Shown here: positions 1 to 5,162 of the stretch, in pieces
Layout: the number at the start of each line of letters is the position of its first letter
Position numbering within the stretch: position 1 is the first letter of the stretch
NCBI GenBank assembly: GCA_023389295.1
Contig: JAEWEO010000072.1
Location: 1 to 6,588, forward strand
Direction: 5' to 3'
Source of the DNA: Bacillota bacterium
Lineage (GTDB): Bacteria > Bacillota > Clostridia > Lachnospirales > Lachnospiraceae
Length of the DNA stretch: 6,588 nt
The notes under the pieces: generated by a model
Database searches by the model: none
What the model was told of the DNA's origin: nothing
The model's input: the letters and a program-made list of their open reading frames with translations, nothing else
Translations under genes and position numbers: made by a program

Positions 1-42
1 CAATATGACAGGTGATTTTAAAAACGAAGCTTTTTTCTACAA

Positions 43-67
43 TATGCCCGCAGATCCTGCGGGCATA
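43..67 (-). terminator. Stem-loop just after the integrase stop codon
   Basis: A perfect 11-bp inverted repeat (43-53 TATGCCCGCAG, 57-67 CTGCGGGCATA, 3-nt loop) begins five bases beyond the stop codon of the minus-strand integrase gene. The stem is stable and the position fits transcript termination or 3'-end protection. On the minus strand it is followed by an A-run rather than a T-run, so it is not a textbook intrinsic terminator. It could also be a recombination-related palindrome. Confidence 0.4.
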
Positions 68-71
68 AGAG

Positions 72-986
72 TCAGCGTAAATAATGTTCTGCAATGATAT
101 TGATTCGGTTATGACCAAGGCATCTGCCGGCGATTAACATAGCACGCTTATCATAGCAGATACCTTTTAGGTCACTCCTGCAATGATAACGTTCGTTCTT
201 CGGTATCTTTTCTAGCGGTCTGGCTAAAGTATTATAAATTTCGGTACAATAATCGCTACGATAAGAATGAACATCCATGTCAGGAACATATGACCATACT
301 TTACTGTTTCCGGCTTCCTTCATTCGATTTATAACCTCATCCACATTTGAAATGATTGGAGATTCTCTATATCTGCCACCCTTTGCTCCACTAACAGCTA
401 TGTAATAAATTCCGTTCTTAAAGACTAATTGTGTGCCCCTTAAGCATTTCAATTCTTTCTTTCGTAATCCGGTTGCCTTGCAGAATTCTATGAATTCCTT
501 ATTCTTTGTTTCAGAGAAATTCTTATCACGTTTTGCCGCTTTCCGACTTCTGGTGATACCAGACCTATGACGTACTGCCGTTTTAATAAAATCCTCTGTC
601 GTACAGTCAAAAACCTTCGCTAGGGCACATGCTTCAAGCTTCTGCGAATGAGGAGCCAGCGCAGACCTTTCCGTAAGCCATTCATCTACATACTGCCTGC
701 ACTCGGAAAGCATCCTGCAGCCGTAGCGTTCCTTACACCATTTGACAAAGTAACAAGCATGCTTCTGATAATCCTGAAAGGTACTCCAAGTATAAATCTT
801 ATGGATGGTAATACGTTCCTGATAACTTAGCATTGCTTTAGCATCCTTTTTCCGCTTTTCTTGTAATAGTGCATGTTCTGCCCTCTGGTCATCATATTTC
901 GAATGACCGATTGCCATTTTTGACTTTAATTTCATTTCCACCTGATGAACCAATGATTGATGTTTCTTTTCTCTGTTACGAGCCAT
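72..986 (-). CDS. Tyrosine recombinase / phage-type integrase (304 aa)
   Basis: Site-specific DNA recombinase of the tyrosine (phage integrase) family, which cuts and rejoins DNA through a covalent 3'-phosphotyrosine and is expected to integrate or excise a mobile element. I chose the ATG at 986 because AGGAAGTGG sits just upstream; an in-frame ATG at 1088 gives 34 extra residues of unlikely composition. The first ~60 residues are very basic and charged, and residues ~65-135 form the SAM-like core-binding domain. The catalytic domain shows R175 in GLRKKEL, K202 in AKGGR, H240 and R243 in HSYR, H292 in LGH and Y302 near the C-terminus, so the active site is complete. The gap from H240 to H292 (52 residues) is about twice the usual ~25. 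No excisionase, relaxase or partner gene lies beside it. It shares no obvious similarity with the integrase remnants at 4132 and 6149, so it probably belongs to another element. The target site is unknown. Confidence 0.9.
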   Translation of the reverse strand: MARNREKKHQSLVHQVEMKLKSKMAIGHSKYDDQRAEHALLQEKRKKDAKAMLSYQERITIHKIYTWSTFQDYQKHACYFVKWCKERYGCRMLSECRQYVDEWLTERSALAPHSQKLEACALAKVFDCTTEDFIKTAVRHRSGITRSRKAAKRDKNFSETKNKEFIEFCKATGLRKKELKCLRGTQLVFKNGIYYIAVSGAKGGRYRESPIISNVDEVINRMKEAGNSKVWSYVPDMDVHSYRSDYCTEIYNTLARPLEKIPKNERYHCRSDLKGICYDKRAMLIAGRCLGHNRINIIAEHYLR

Positions 987-1009
987 TTTTACCACTTCCT
1001 TTGATTGTA

Positions 1010-1038
1010 TGTATAAGTTAAAGCTGAGCACGCCCAAT
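1010..1038 (-). promoter_or_regulatory. Weak candidate promoter of the integrase
   Basis: On the minus strand a TTGGGC hexamer (1038-1033) and TATACA (1015-1010) are 17 bases apart, with the -10 box 23 bases before the ATG at 986. The spacing is right but the -35 match is poor, so this is only a candidate. Confidence 0.3.
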
Positions 1039-1102
1039 TTATTTAAATCACAGGGCATAGTGATTATTACTCCTAAGGATACAGTCAAAGGGTATCCAGC
1101 TT

Positions 1103-1362
1103 GACCATTATTAACGGAGTGATTTTTAATGGTCTACAATCTCATGAACAGTGGTTTGTTCTATAAAGTTCAACTACAGATACGTCTTAAGTCAAGAGAA
1201 CTACGTTCTCTCTTCTTTTCTTCTTACAGACCACCGGTTTACCTGCTCTAAGGTGATATCAGTTAATTACGAAAACAAAAATAAATTTTGTTTTCGGTCT
1301 GTTTGTTTCATATGTTTGTTATTTTTAAAATGTTTTTGTTTGTTTTGTTTTCTCCTTTCGTC
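1103..1362. other. Non-coding region upstream of the integrase, with hairpins
   Basis: I see no convincing gene in this interval. It contains an 8-bp inverted repeat (1103-1110 GACCATTA, 1127-1134 TAATGGTC), a 7-bp hairpin (1195-1201 AGAGAAC, 1205-1211 GTTCTCT) followed by a pyrimidine-rich run on the plus strand, and the palindrome and direct repeats listed separately. The plus-strand open frame at 1151-1366 is low-complexity F/C/L-rich translation of T-rich DNA and is not credible as a protein. Confidence 0.5.
1270..1344. repeat. Perfect 11-bp palindrome plus three TGTTTGTT direct repeats
   Basis: CGAAAACAAAA (1270-1280) and TTTTGTTTTCG (1286-1296) are exact reverse complements around a 5-base centre. 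Immediately to the right TGTTTGTT occurs at 1300-1307, 1313-1320 and 1337-1344. A palindrome next to ordered short direct repeats, about 300 bp upstream of an integrase gene, could be a recombinase core with arm sites or an operator. In T-rich DNA the short repeats may partly be chance. The palindrome is the stronger observation. Confidence 0.5.
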
Positions 1363-1473
1363 ATGAATACAATTCTAATATGCTATTATTCATTCAATGA
1401 TATCGAAAAAAATGGCATGATTAACCGTTTACTCGAAGATGGCTACGAGTAACCGTTATCATGTCTATTTGAG

Positions 1474-1550
1474 AAAGGGTACACTTTTGCGAAGTGTAGA
1501 AGTATACTTTTGATATGCCGAATGACTTCTTATATTAGGAAAGTTATAAT
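1474..1550 (+). promoter_or_regulatory. Operator/promoter module, copy 1
   Basis: A sigma-A type promoter, ATGACT (1522-1527), 17-bp spacer and perfect TATAAT (1545-1550), is preceded by two nested inverted repeats. TACACTT/AAGTGTA spans 1480-1498, and AAGTGTA/TATACTT spans 1492-1509 and contains the palindrome AAGTATACTT (1500-1509). The same arrangement, at the same distance from the promoter, recurs at 3415-3489 and in decayed form at 5299-5374. The inverted repeats lie upstream of the -35 box, where an activator or a looping repressor would bind; which one is inference. Confidence 0.7.
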
Positions 1551-1592
1551 TAGATACATTCTTTTTACTAATTTTTCATGGAGGAATAATAT

Positions 1593-1634
1593 ATGTGGTG
1601 CCATTTCTTATTCAACAACAATAAGTTACGCTAA
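1593..1634 (+). CDS. Possible 13-residue leader peptide
   Basis: A 13-codon ORF (MWCHFLFNNNKLR) starts 7 bases after a near-perfect ribosome binding site, GGAGGA at 1580-1585, and 43 bases after the -10 box of module copy 1. Its stop codon lies inside a small hairpin (ACGCT 1628-1632, AGCGT 1636-1640). A strong promoter and RBS in front of a tiny ORF with an overlapping hairpin resembles translational-attenuation leaders of antibiotic resistance and stress genes, but no plus-strand gene follows. I do not recognise the peptide. It may be the start of a gene whose body was lost or frameshifted: the next frame stays open to 1707. Confidence 0.35.
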   Translation: MWCHFLFNNNKLR

Positions 1635-1766
1635 GAGCGTTTACAGTATCATGCGACAGGAACAGCGCGAACAGCAACCACGCAGGGCTCACGACATTGA
1701 CCGATAAACGAGTAAAGCGGCGGGCAAAAAAACGTCGCCGCGCTATGCGGTTAATATGTAAAGAGC
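1635..1766. other. GC-rich segment of unclear content
   Basis: This stretch is markedly richer in G+C than its AT-rich neighbours. Two plus-strand frames are open through parts of it and give highly charged, Arg/Lys/Gln-rich peptides. One ends at 1707 with a QEQREQQPRR tail; another runs on into the antisense of the hydrolase gene. Neither has a start codon with a ribosome binding site in the GC-rich part. It may be the tail of a gene imported from a higher-GC host and truncated when the hydrolase/regulator pair arrived. I cannot assign a function. Confidence 0.3.
1717..1741 (-). terminator. GC hairpin downstream of the hydrolase gene
   Basis: GCGGCG (1717-1722) pairs with CGCCGC (1736-1741). 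Read on the minus strand this hairpin lies 25 bases after the hydrolase stop codon and is followed by TTTACTC, which fits a weak intrinsic terminator. The loop contains a T-run on that strand. The short final U-tract keeps confidence modest. Confidence 0.4.
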
Positions 1767-2258
1767 TTAAATTAATAGATCATTCAAACAAATAATTTTA
1801 CTACCTTTACTTTCGTAATAACGTAGCATTTCATCAATTTTCCTTTTATCATAACTGGTAATGCAATCTGATAGGACATTAACCCCATAATTTGCTTTGC
1901 GTAAGTTGTAACAGGTTGATTTAACACAAGCAACAGCATCTGCTCCTGCTATGTAGAAATCACATATTTCATTTTTACTAATAAAGTCTGTAAATTCTTC
2001 ACAGCTTAATGCGTTTCCTTTATATTTTGTAAAAACATTTTTTGATTCTATTTTCAAGTCTGCAGCTAATTCAGACCCATATGTATTGGGTTTAAGAGTC
2101 CTTGTGCCGGCTGATAAATTTTCATGCCTTATATAAATAACATGAATATTATTATTGACTGCCCAATCAATAGCTTTATTGATATTGCCAATAACCTCCT
2201 TGTAATTCTTTGTTATGTCATTTTGAATATCGATTATTACTAAGGCTTTTTTCTGCAT
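1767..2258 (-). CDS. Isochorismatase-family cysteine hydrolase (163 aa)
   Basis: A small cytoplasmic hydrolase of the isochorismatase-like superfamily, which includes nicotinamidases, isochorismatases and other amidases acting through an Asp-Lys-Cys triad. The ATG at 2258 is preceded by AGGAGG at ideal spacing, so the 22 extra residues of the longer frame are rejected. Visible are the N-terminal strand ending in D10 (VIIDIQND), the catalytic Lys candidate K78 (FTKYKGNAL), and nucleophile C111 in the GADAVACVKSTC segment, followed by the YGVNVLSDCITS strand typical of the fold. Its length is normal for the short cysteine-hydrolase members. The substrate cannot be read from sequence; the metal-binding Asp/His cluster of true nicotinamidases is not evident, so a nicotinamidase call is not supported. 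It is divergent from the WYL regulator, and a shared inverted repeat in the 120-bp gap suggests joint control. Confidence 0.88.
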   Translation of the reverse strand: MQKKALVIIDIQNDITKNYKEVIGNINKAIDWAVNNNIHVIYIRHENLSAGTRTLKPNTYGSELAADLKIESKNVFTKYKGNALSCEEFTDFISKNEICDFYIAGADAVACVKSTCYNLRKANYGVNVLSDCITSYDKRKIDEMLRYYESKGSKIICLNDLLI

Positions 2259-2300
2259 AGTGTTTCCTCCTGATAGGTAGATTGATTTGTTTGCTTTTTT

Positions 2301-2346
2301 ATTATACCTTGTAATTGTTGACAACAGTATGGCAACAATCTATAAT
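2301..2346. promoter_or_regulatory. Divergent promoters with a shared operator
   Basis: On the plus strand TTGACA (2318-2323) and TATAAT (2341-2346) are 17 bp apart, an exact consensus promoter for the WYL regulator gene. On the minus strand TATAAT (2306-2301) forms a likely -10 box for the hydrolase gene, 42 bases before its ATG. ATTGTTG (2314-2320) and CAACAAT (2333-2339) form an inverted repeat across the plus-strand promoter spacer and the minus-strand -35 position. A tighter palindrome, TGTTGACAACA (2316-2326), lies inside it. A protein bound here would block or control both genes. Autorepression by the WYL protein is the simplest inference. Confidence 0.75.
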
Positions 2347-2378
2347 GATAACAACAAATTTTGGAAGGCGGCTATCAG

Positions 2379-3311
2379 ATGAAAGTTGACAGGCTTGTTA
2401 GCATTATTATGATACTCCTTGATAAAAAGCGTATAGGCGCACAGGAGTTAGCAGATATGTTTGAAGTTTCACTCCGTACAATCTACCGCGACATAGACAC
2501 GATCAACATGGCGGGTATTCCTGTTCGCGGGGCATCGGGAGTGGGCGGCGGCTTTGAAATCATGCAGAAATACAAGATTGATAGAAAGGTTTTTTCGACT
2601 GCCGACCTTTCAGCTATCTTGATGGGGCTTTCCAGTCTTTCAGGCATGATACGAGGCGATGAACTGGTAAACGCCCTTGCGAAAGTCAAGAGTTTTATCC
2701 CCGCCGACAGAGCGAAAGACATTGAATTAAAAGCAAATCAAATATATATAGATTTAAGTCCGTGGATAGGAAACGGGAACTTACAACCATATTTAGAAAT
2801 TATCAAAACAGCTTTACAGGAAAGCAAGCTACTTTCGTTTGAATATGCAGACCGCTACGGAAATAAAACCGCACGAGCAGCCGAGCCGTATCAGCTTGTA
2901 TTGAAAAGTAGTCATTGGTACCTGCAAGGGTATTGCCATAAAAGAAATGATTTTCGATTATTTAAATTATCCCGCACATCAAACCTACAAATACAAGATG
3001 AATATTTTATGCCGCGAGATTATCAAAAACCGCAGTTAGATTTTACTGATATTTTGGCAACTATGCAAACAAAAATCAAAATTCGTATTCATAAATCTAT
3101 CATGGACAGGGTACTTGATTATTGCACTTATGAACACTTTTCGCCAGACGGTGATGAGCATTGTATTGTTAGTTTTCCTTTTATAGAGAACGAATACTAC
3201 TACAATATTCTTTTCAGTTTTGGGGATAAATGCGAGTGTTTAGAGCCGTTACATATCCGCACAGAAATGAAGCGTAGAATACATGATATAGCTACCATAT
3301 ACGAAAGTTAA
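2379..3311 (+). CDS. YafY-type HTH-WYL transcriptional regulator (310 aa)
   Basis: A cytoplasmic DNA-binding regulator of the DeoR-like HTH plus WYL-domain family, in which the WYL domain senses a ligand, often a nucleotide or nucleic acid. I chose the ATG at 2379 because GGAAGG lies 10 bases upstream; the TTG at 2361 would overlap that site. Residues ~4-60 form the winged helix: QELADMFEVSLRTIYRDID is the recognition region and GASGVGGGFE the wing. Residues ~140-205 form the WYL domain, with the diagnostic W180-Y181-L182 in HWYLQGY followed by FRLFKLSR. Residues ~230-310 match the C-terminal WCX-type extension. The length is typical for the family and no key segment is missing. It has its own consensus promoter, sharing an operator with the divergent hydrolase gene, which it probably controls. 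No gene follows it closely. Confidence 0.9.
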   Translation: MKVDRLVSIIMILLDKKRIGAQELADMFEVSLRTIYRDIDTINMAGIPVRGASGVGGGFEIMQKYKIDRKVFSTADLSAILMGLSSLSGMIRGDELVNALAKVKSFIPADRAKDIELKANQIYIDLSPWIGNGNLQPYLEIIKTALQESKLLSFEYADRYGNKTARAAEPYQLVLKSSHWYLQGYCHKRNDFRLFKLSRTSNLQIQDEYFMPRDYQKPQLDFTDILATMQTKIKIRIHKSIMDRVLDYCTYEHFSPDGDEHCIVSFPFIENEYYYNILFSFGDKCECLEPLHIRTEMKRRIHDIATIYES

Positions 3312-3414
3312 TACATGGAGTAAGACGAAAAAGACAAACGAGTTGCCTTTCCCTTTTTATTCCGTTCCAACTATCAAGCCTATAAATGGACGTTACGTAC
3401 TCATGCCATGTGAT

Positions 3415-3489
3415 GAAGTGTACACTTCCGCAAAGTGTAGTGATACACGTTCACATACGATTGACTTCCTTTATTTAGAAATGTAAAAT
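3415..3489 (+). promoter_or_regulatory. Operator/promoter module, copy 2
   Basis: TTGACT (3461-3466), a 17-bp spacer and TAAAAT (3484-3489) make a good sigma-A promoter. Upstream are the perfect 14-bp palindrome GAAGTGTACACTTC (3415-3428), the TACACTT/AAGTGTA inverted repeat (3421-3439) and AAGTGTAG paired with TACACGTT (3433-3451). The order and distances match copy 1 at 1474-1550: operator start to -35 is 46 bases here and 48 there. This copy drives the 100-residue gene at 3568. Confidence 0.72.
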
Positions 3490-3567
3490 AATGGTAGGCT
3501 ATAGTTTGATTCAATTCCCTGTAGTTGGCAATCTGGAATCAATCTAACTAATATATTGGAGGAGATT

Positions 3568-3870
3568 ATGGGAAGAGTAATATTAAAATGGACTTATGAG
3601 GATGACATGATTGAATGTCCAGATTATATTTCAAGTAATATTATTGATTACGTTAATAGATTTGATAATTGGATGTATAATAAAAATAATCAACATGGAC
3701 ACTGGACAAAAGACTGTTTTAATAATGATGGCGTATGTTTTGGCAGTGAAGATTTTATTGATTGGCTCAATAATAATGTTGTACAACCTACAGACAAGAA
3801 AGTATTTTTTGTCAAAAGAGACTTTCAAGCAAATGAAGATGAAATGAAATTACCCCATATATATTTTTGA
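3568..3870 (+). CDS. Uncharacterised small acidic protein (100 aa)
   Basis: I do not recognise this protein. The ATG at 3568 follows GGAGG (3558-3562) at good spacing, and the gene lies 79 bases after the -10 box of module copy 2, so it is very likely expressed as a single-gene unit. The product has no signal peptide or membrane segment. It is acidic and rich in Asn, Asp and aromatic residues, including four Trp: W8, W35, W46 and W66. A SEDFIDWLNNN segment near residues 60-70 looks helical, and the C-terminus is KLPHIYF. The AT-rich composition and codon use match the GNAT genes downstream rather than the GC-richer segment at 1635-1750. Its position between a regulatory module and an attachment site makes it probable cargo of a mobile element. 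Its function is unknown. Confidence 0.75.
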   Translation: MGRVILKWTYEDDMIECPDYISSNIIDYVNRFDNWMYNKNNQHGHWTKDCFNNDGVCFGSEDFIDWLNNNVVQPTDKKVFFVKRDFQANEDEMKLPHIYF

Positions 3871-3958
3871 TTTTGTAACGTTGCTTTTTTATTAGCGATT
3901 TAGTTTGCAATCATCTATAAATGTGAATTAAGACTTATATAAATCATAAAATAAAATA

Positions 3959-3990
3959 GCACACATCCGATGTGTGCAACCATGTGTGCA
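3959..3990. repeat. Left arm repeats of attachment region 1
   Basis: ATGTGTGCA occurs twice, at 3970-3978 and 3982-3990, 12 bp apart. The first copy is also one half of a near-perfect palindrome, GCACACATC/GATGTGTGC (3959-3977). The pair ends 59 bp before the tRNA-like core. A matching pair (6050-6071) ends 58 bp before the second core, so these are best read as integrase arm-type binding sites. Confidence 0.55.
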
Positions 3991-4045
3991 GATTAATAAC
4001 AGAAGCCGCAAACCTCCTATTTATCAGCATTTTTGTGTGCGGGGA

Positions 4046-4106
4046 TTTGTTCGAATCCCGTCTCGTGCTTAACTCAAACTCTTGATTTTCAAGGGTTTTT
4101 TCTTTT
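4046..4106 (+). other. Attachment core 1: tRNA 3'-end remnant with terminator
   Basis: The segment TTCGAATCCCG followed by TCTCGTGCTTA (4050-4071) has the form of a tRNA T-loop, T-stem and acceptor 3' strand. CTCGTGC would pair with a GCACGAG 5' end, as in some tRNA-Leu genes. No 5' half of a tRNA is present, and the bases just upstream do not complete the T-arm, so it is a fragment. It is followed by CTTGA-ttt-TCAAG (4081-4093) and a T-run (4096-4106), a small intrinsic terminator. Integrating elements that target tRNA 3' ends leave exactly such fragments beside the integrase gene, and an integrase remnant starts here. The tRNA identity is tentative. Confidence 0.65.
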
Positions 4107-4111
4107 TGCAG

Positions 4112-4133
4112 ATATGTGCACTATATGTGCACT
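4112..4133. repeat. Right arm repeats of attachment region 1
   Basis: ATATGTGCACT is repeated in perfect tandem (4112-4122 and 4123-4133). Each unit contains the GTGCAC palindrome, and the second overlaps the integrase stop codon. The pair starts 41 bp after the core and is matched by a degenerate pair at 6191-6212, 40 bp after core 2. This fits arm-type integrase binding sites. Confidence 0.6.
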
Positions 4134-4473
4134 ACTTTTTTTGGCTCTTTCTACCGCCCTTTTTCAGAGCTTCATTCATAATATTAAGGTTCTCTTGTTC
4201 CGTATTCGGATTGTAAATATAGCCGAGGGTGGTCTTTTCATCGACTTGTCCAAGAATATCCTGTATCATATCTAAGGGCATTCCCGCAGTACTTAATCGA
4301 CTAGCGGTAGTTCTTCTTGTACAATGTGGACTCTTATACGTAACTCCCGAATCTCTGCAATACTTTCTAAGCCAATAGGTTACAGCTCTTGCAGTTAGCC
4401 GTTCGCCATCTCTTTCAAAGATAAATTCACCATCTGGATTAAGCTCCCTGGCTTTTCTAATGATTTCATTTGC
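4132..4473 (-). pseudogene. Integrase C-terminal remnant, copy 1 (113 codons)
   Basis: This is the catalytic end of a tyrosine recombinase, reading from just after an in-frame TGA (4476-4474) to TAG (4134-4132). It has no start codon of its own. Visible are H50-C-T-R53 (box II HxxR, in SPHCTRRTTASRL), LGQ at 74-76 where LGH is usual, and nucleophile Y85 in TTLGYIY, exactly nine residues after the Q. The N-terminal arm-binding and core-binding domains and the box I arginine are missing. It lies beside the tRNA-like core, the normal place for the integrase of a tRNA-targeting element. Its 5' end is fused out of frame to the truncated relaxase gene at about 4466-4476, so a deletion joined the two. 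It cannot make an active integrase. A shorter paralogous remnant lies at 6149. Confidence 0.85.
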
Positions 4474-4909
4474 TCATTTCTTTATCCTTTGGATAAAAAA
4501 CCTCATCACGATGCACATGAGCAGATAAGATTATCATGTAGGGAAAATATCCCTGAAGAGCTTTCAGGACTTTTTGGAAGAATACTTCTTGTTCCTCAAG
4601 ACTCATTTCACTTATTTTCTCATAGGGTGGATAAATTAGAAATTCATCTAAGAACTTTGTTTGCTTATCCACTGCTCCTTGCACCTTTAGCTGTCCTTTA
4701 AACTCACCACTGCTATACAGACGATTGAACGCAGTGAGATAAGTTTCTCCCTCATTCAGATTATTTGCTATGTTGCTGTTAAGATGAGTAAGTGTTGCAT
4801 CAATGTTTTTGTTTCCGTAGTTTTTCAGTGTTCTGAAATTATGTTGATACGGTAAACGCATCTTCGACTTTATGTAGCCTTGATGTCTTATAATGCATAC
4901 GTTTGCCAT
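4466..4909 (-). pseudogene. Truncated MobV/Pre-type relaxase, N-terminal 147 residues
   Basis: This is the N-terminus of a plasmid recombination/mobilization (Mob/Pre, MOBV) relaxase, the enzyme that nicks oriT to start conjugative mobilization. The ATG at 4909 follows AGGAGG with 7-base spacing; the longer frame from 4990 has no such signal. Motif I is visible in MANVCIIRHQ, motif II in NIDATLTHLN (residues 35-44), and the start of the metal-binding motif in SAHVHRDE (129-136). Family members are usually about 400-500 residues. Here the protein stops at residue 147, before the rest of the HxH metal-binding motif, because the sequence switches to the integrase remnant in another frame. The start signals are intact, so a peptide may still be made, but it should be inactive. 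A candidate oriT lies about 130 bp upstream. Confidence 0.8.
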
Positions 4910-5039
4910 AAAAATTCCTCCTATATAAATTTGTTCATCTGGTACATTAATAAAAATGACAGACAAATTTAAAAAGGAGCATTTTTTCACGTTTTTTCAT
5001 AAAGTTATTTTCTGTTCTCTTAATTCAGATTTTCTGCCT

Positions 5040-5071
5040 TAACTCACTAGGACAGTAAACTGCAACTGCCC
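5040..5071 (-). other. Candidate origin of transfer (MOBV-like)
   Basis: On the minus strand GGGCAGT (5071-5065) and ACTGTCC (5056-5050) form a 7-bp stem with one mismatch around an 8-base loop, followed at once by TAGTGAG and TTA (5049-5040). Classic MOBV origins such as that of pMV158 have an inverted repeat followed by TAGTGTG, with the nick before TTA, just upstream of the mob gene. Here the order, strand and position relative to the relaxase remnant agree, with one base different in the nick heptamer. No experimental support is available. Confidence 0.45.
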
Positions 5072-5120
5072 TGCTCACTCTCCGAGAGGTCTGCGACGCT
5101 TTTGCATCATCCGCACATCA

Positions 5121-5162
5121 AAACAACGAAGGATCCATGCGCAGCGTGGAGCTTCGTTGTTT
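5121..5162. terminator. Long bipartite hairpin
   Basis: AAACAACGAAG (5121-5131) and CTTCGTTGTTT (5152-5162) are perfect reverse complements, and the enclosed bases continue the stem with TCCATGC/GCGTGGA (one mismatch) around a GCA loop. On the minus strand it ends in TTGTTTTGATG, which would suit an intrinsic terminator reading toward the relaxase; it may work in both directions. A smaller hairpin (CCTCA 5171-5175, TGAGG 5180-5184) follows. Confidence 0.5.

Noticed and set aside
648..830. Plus-strand open frame inside the integrase gene
   Set aside because: Shadow of the minus-strand integrase coding sequence.
1151..1366. Plus-strand open frame of 71 codons
   Set aside because: Low-complexity F/C/L-rich translation of T-rich DNA with no ribosome binding site; it overlaps the palindrome and repeats.
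1363..1452. Plus-strand 29-codon ORF ending in NRLLEDGYE
   Set aside because: The tail looks protein-like, but there is no ribosome binding site before the ATG and no family can be recognised; part of it forms a hairpin (TTACTCG/CGAGTAA). It may be a gene remnant, but I cannot support it.
2483..2722. Minus-strand open frame inside the WYL regulator gene
   Set aside because: Shadow of a well-supported coding sequence; no ribosome binding site or family features.
3990..4071. A complete tRNA gene at core 1
   Set aside because: Only the T-loop and acceptor 3' strand are present; no D-arm, anticodon arm or matching 5' acceptor strand is found upstream.
3959..4133. CRISPR-like array from the repeated TGTGCA units
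   Set aside because: Units are only 9-11 bp, occur in pairs without spacers of constant length, and flank an integrase core instead.
4033..4275. Plus-strand open frame across attachment core 1
   Set aside because: It crosses the tRNA-like core and terminator and lies antisense to the recognisable integrase tail.
4489..4701. Plus-strand open frame antisense to the relaxase remnant
   Set aside because: The minus strand gives clear MobV motifs with a proper start; this is its shadow.
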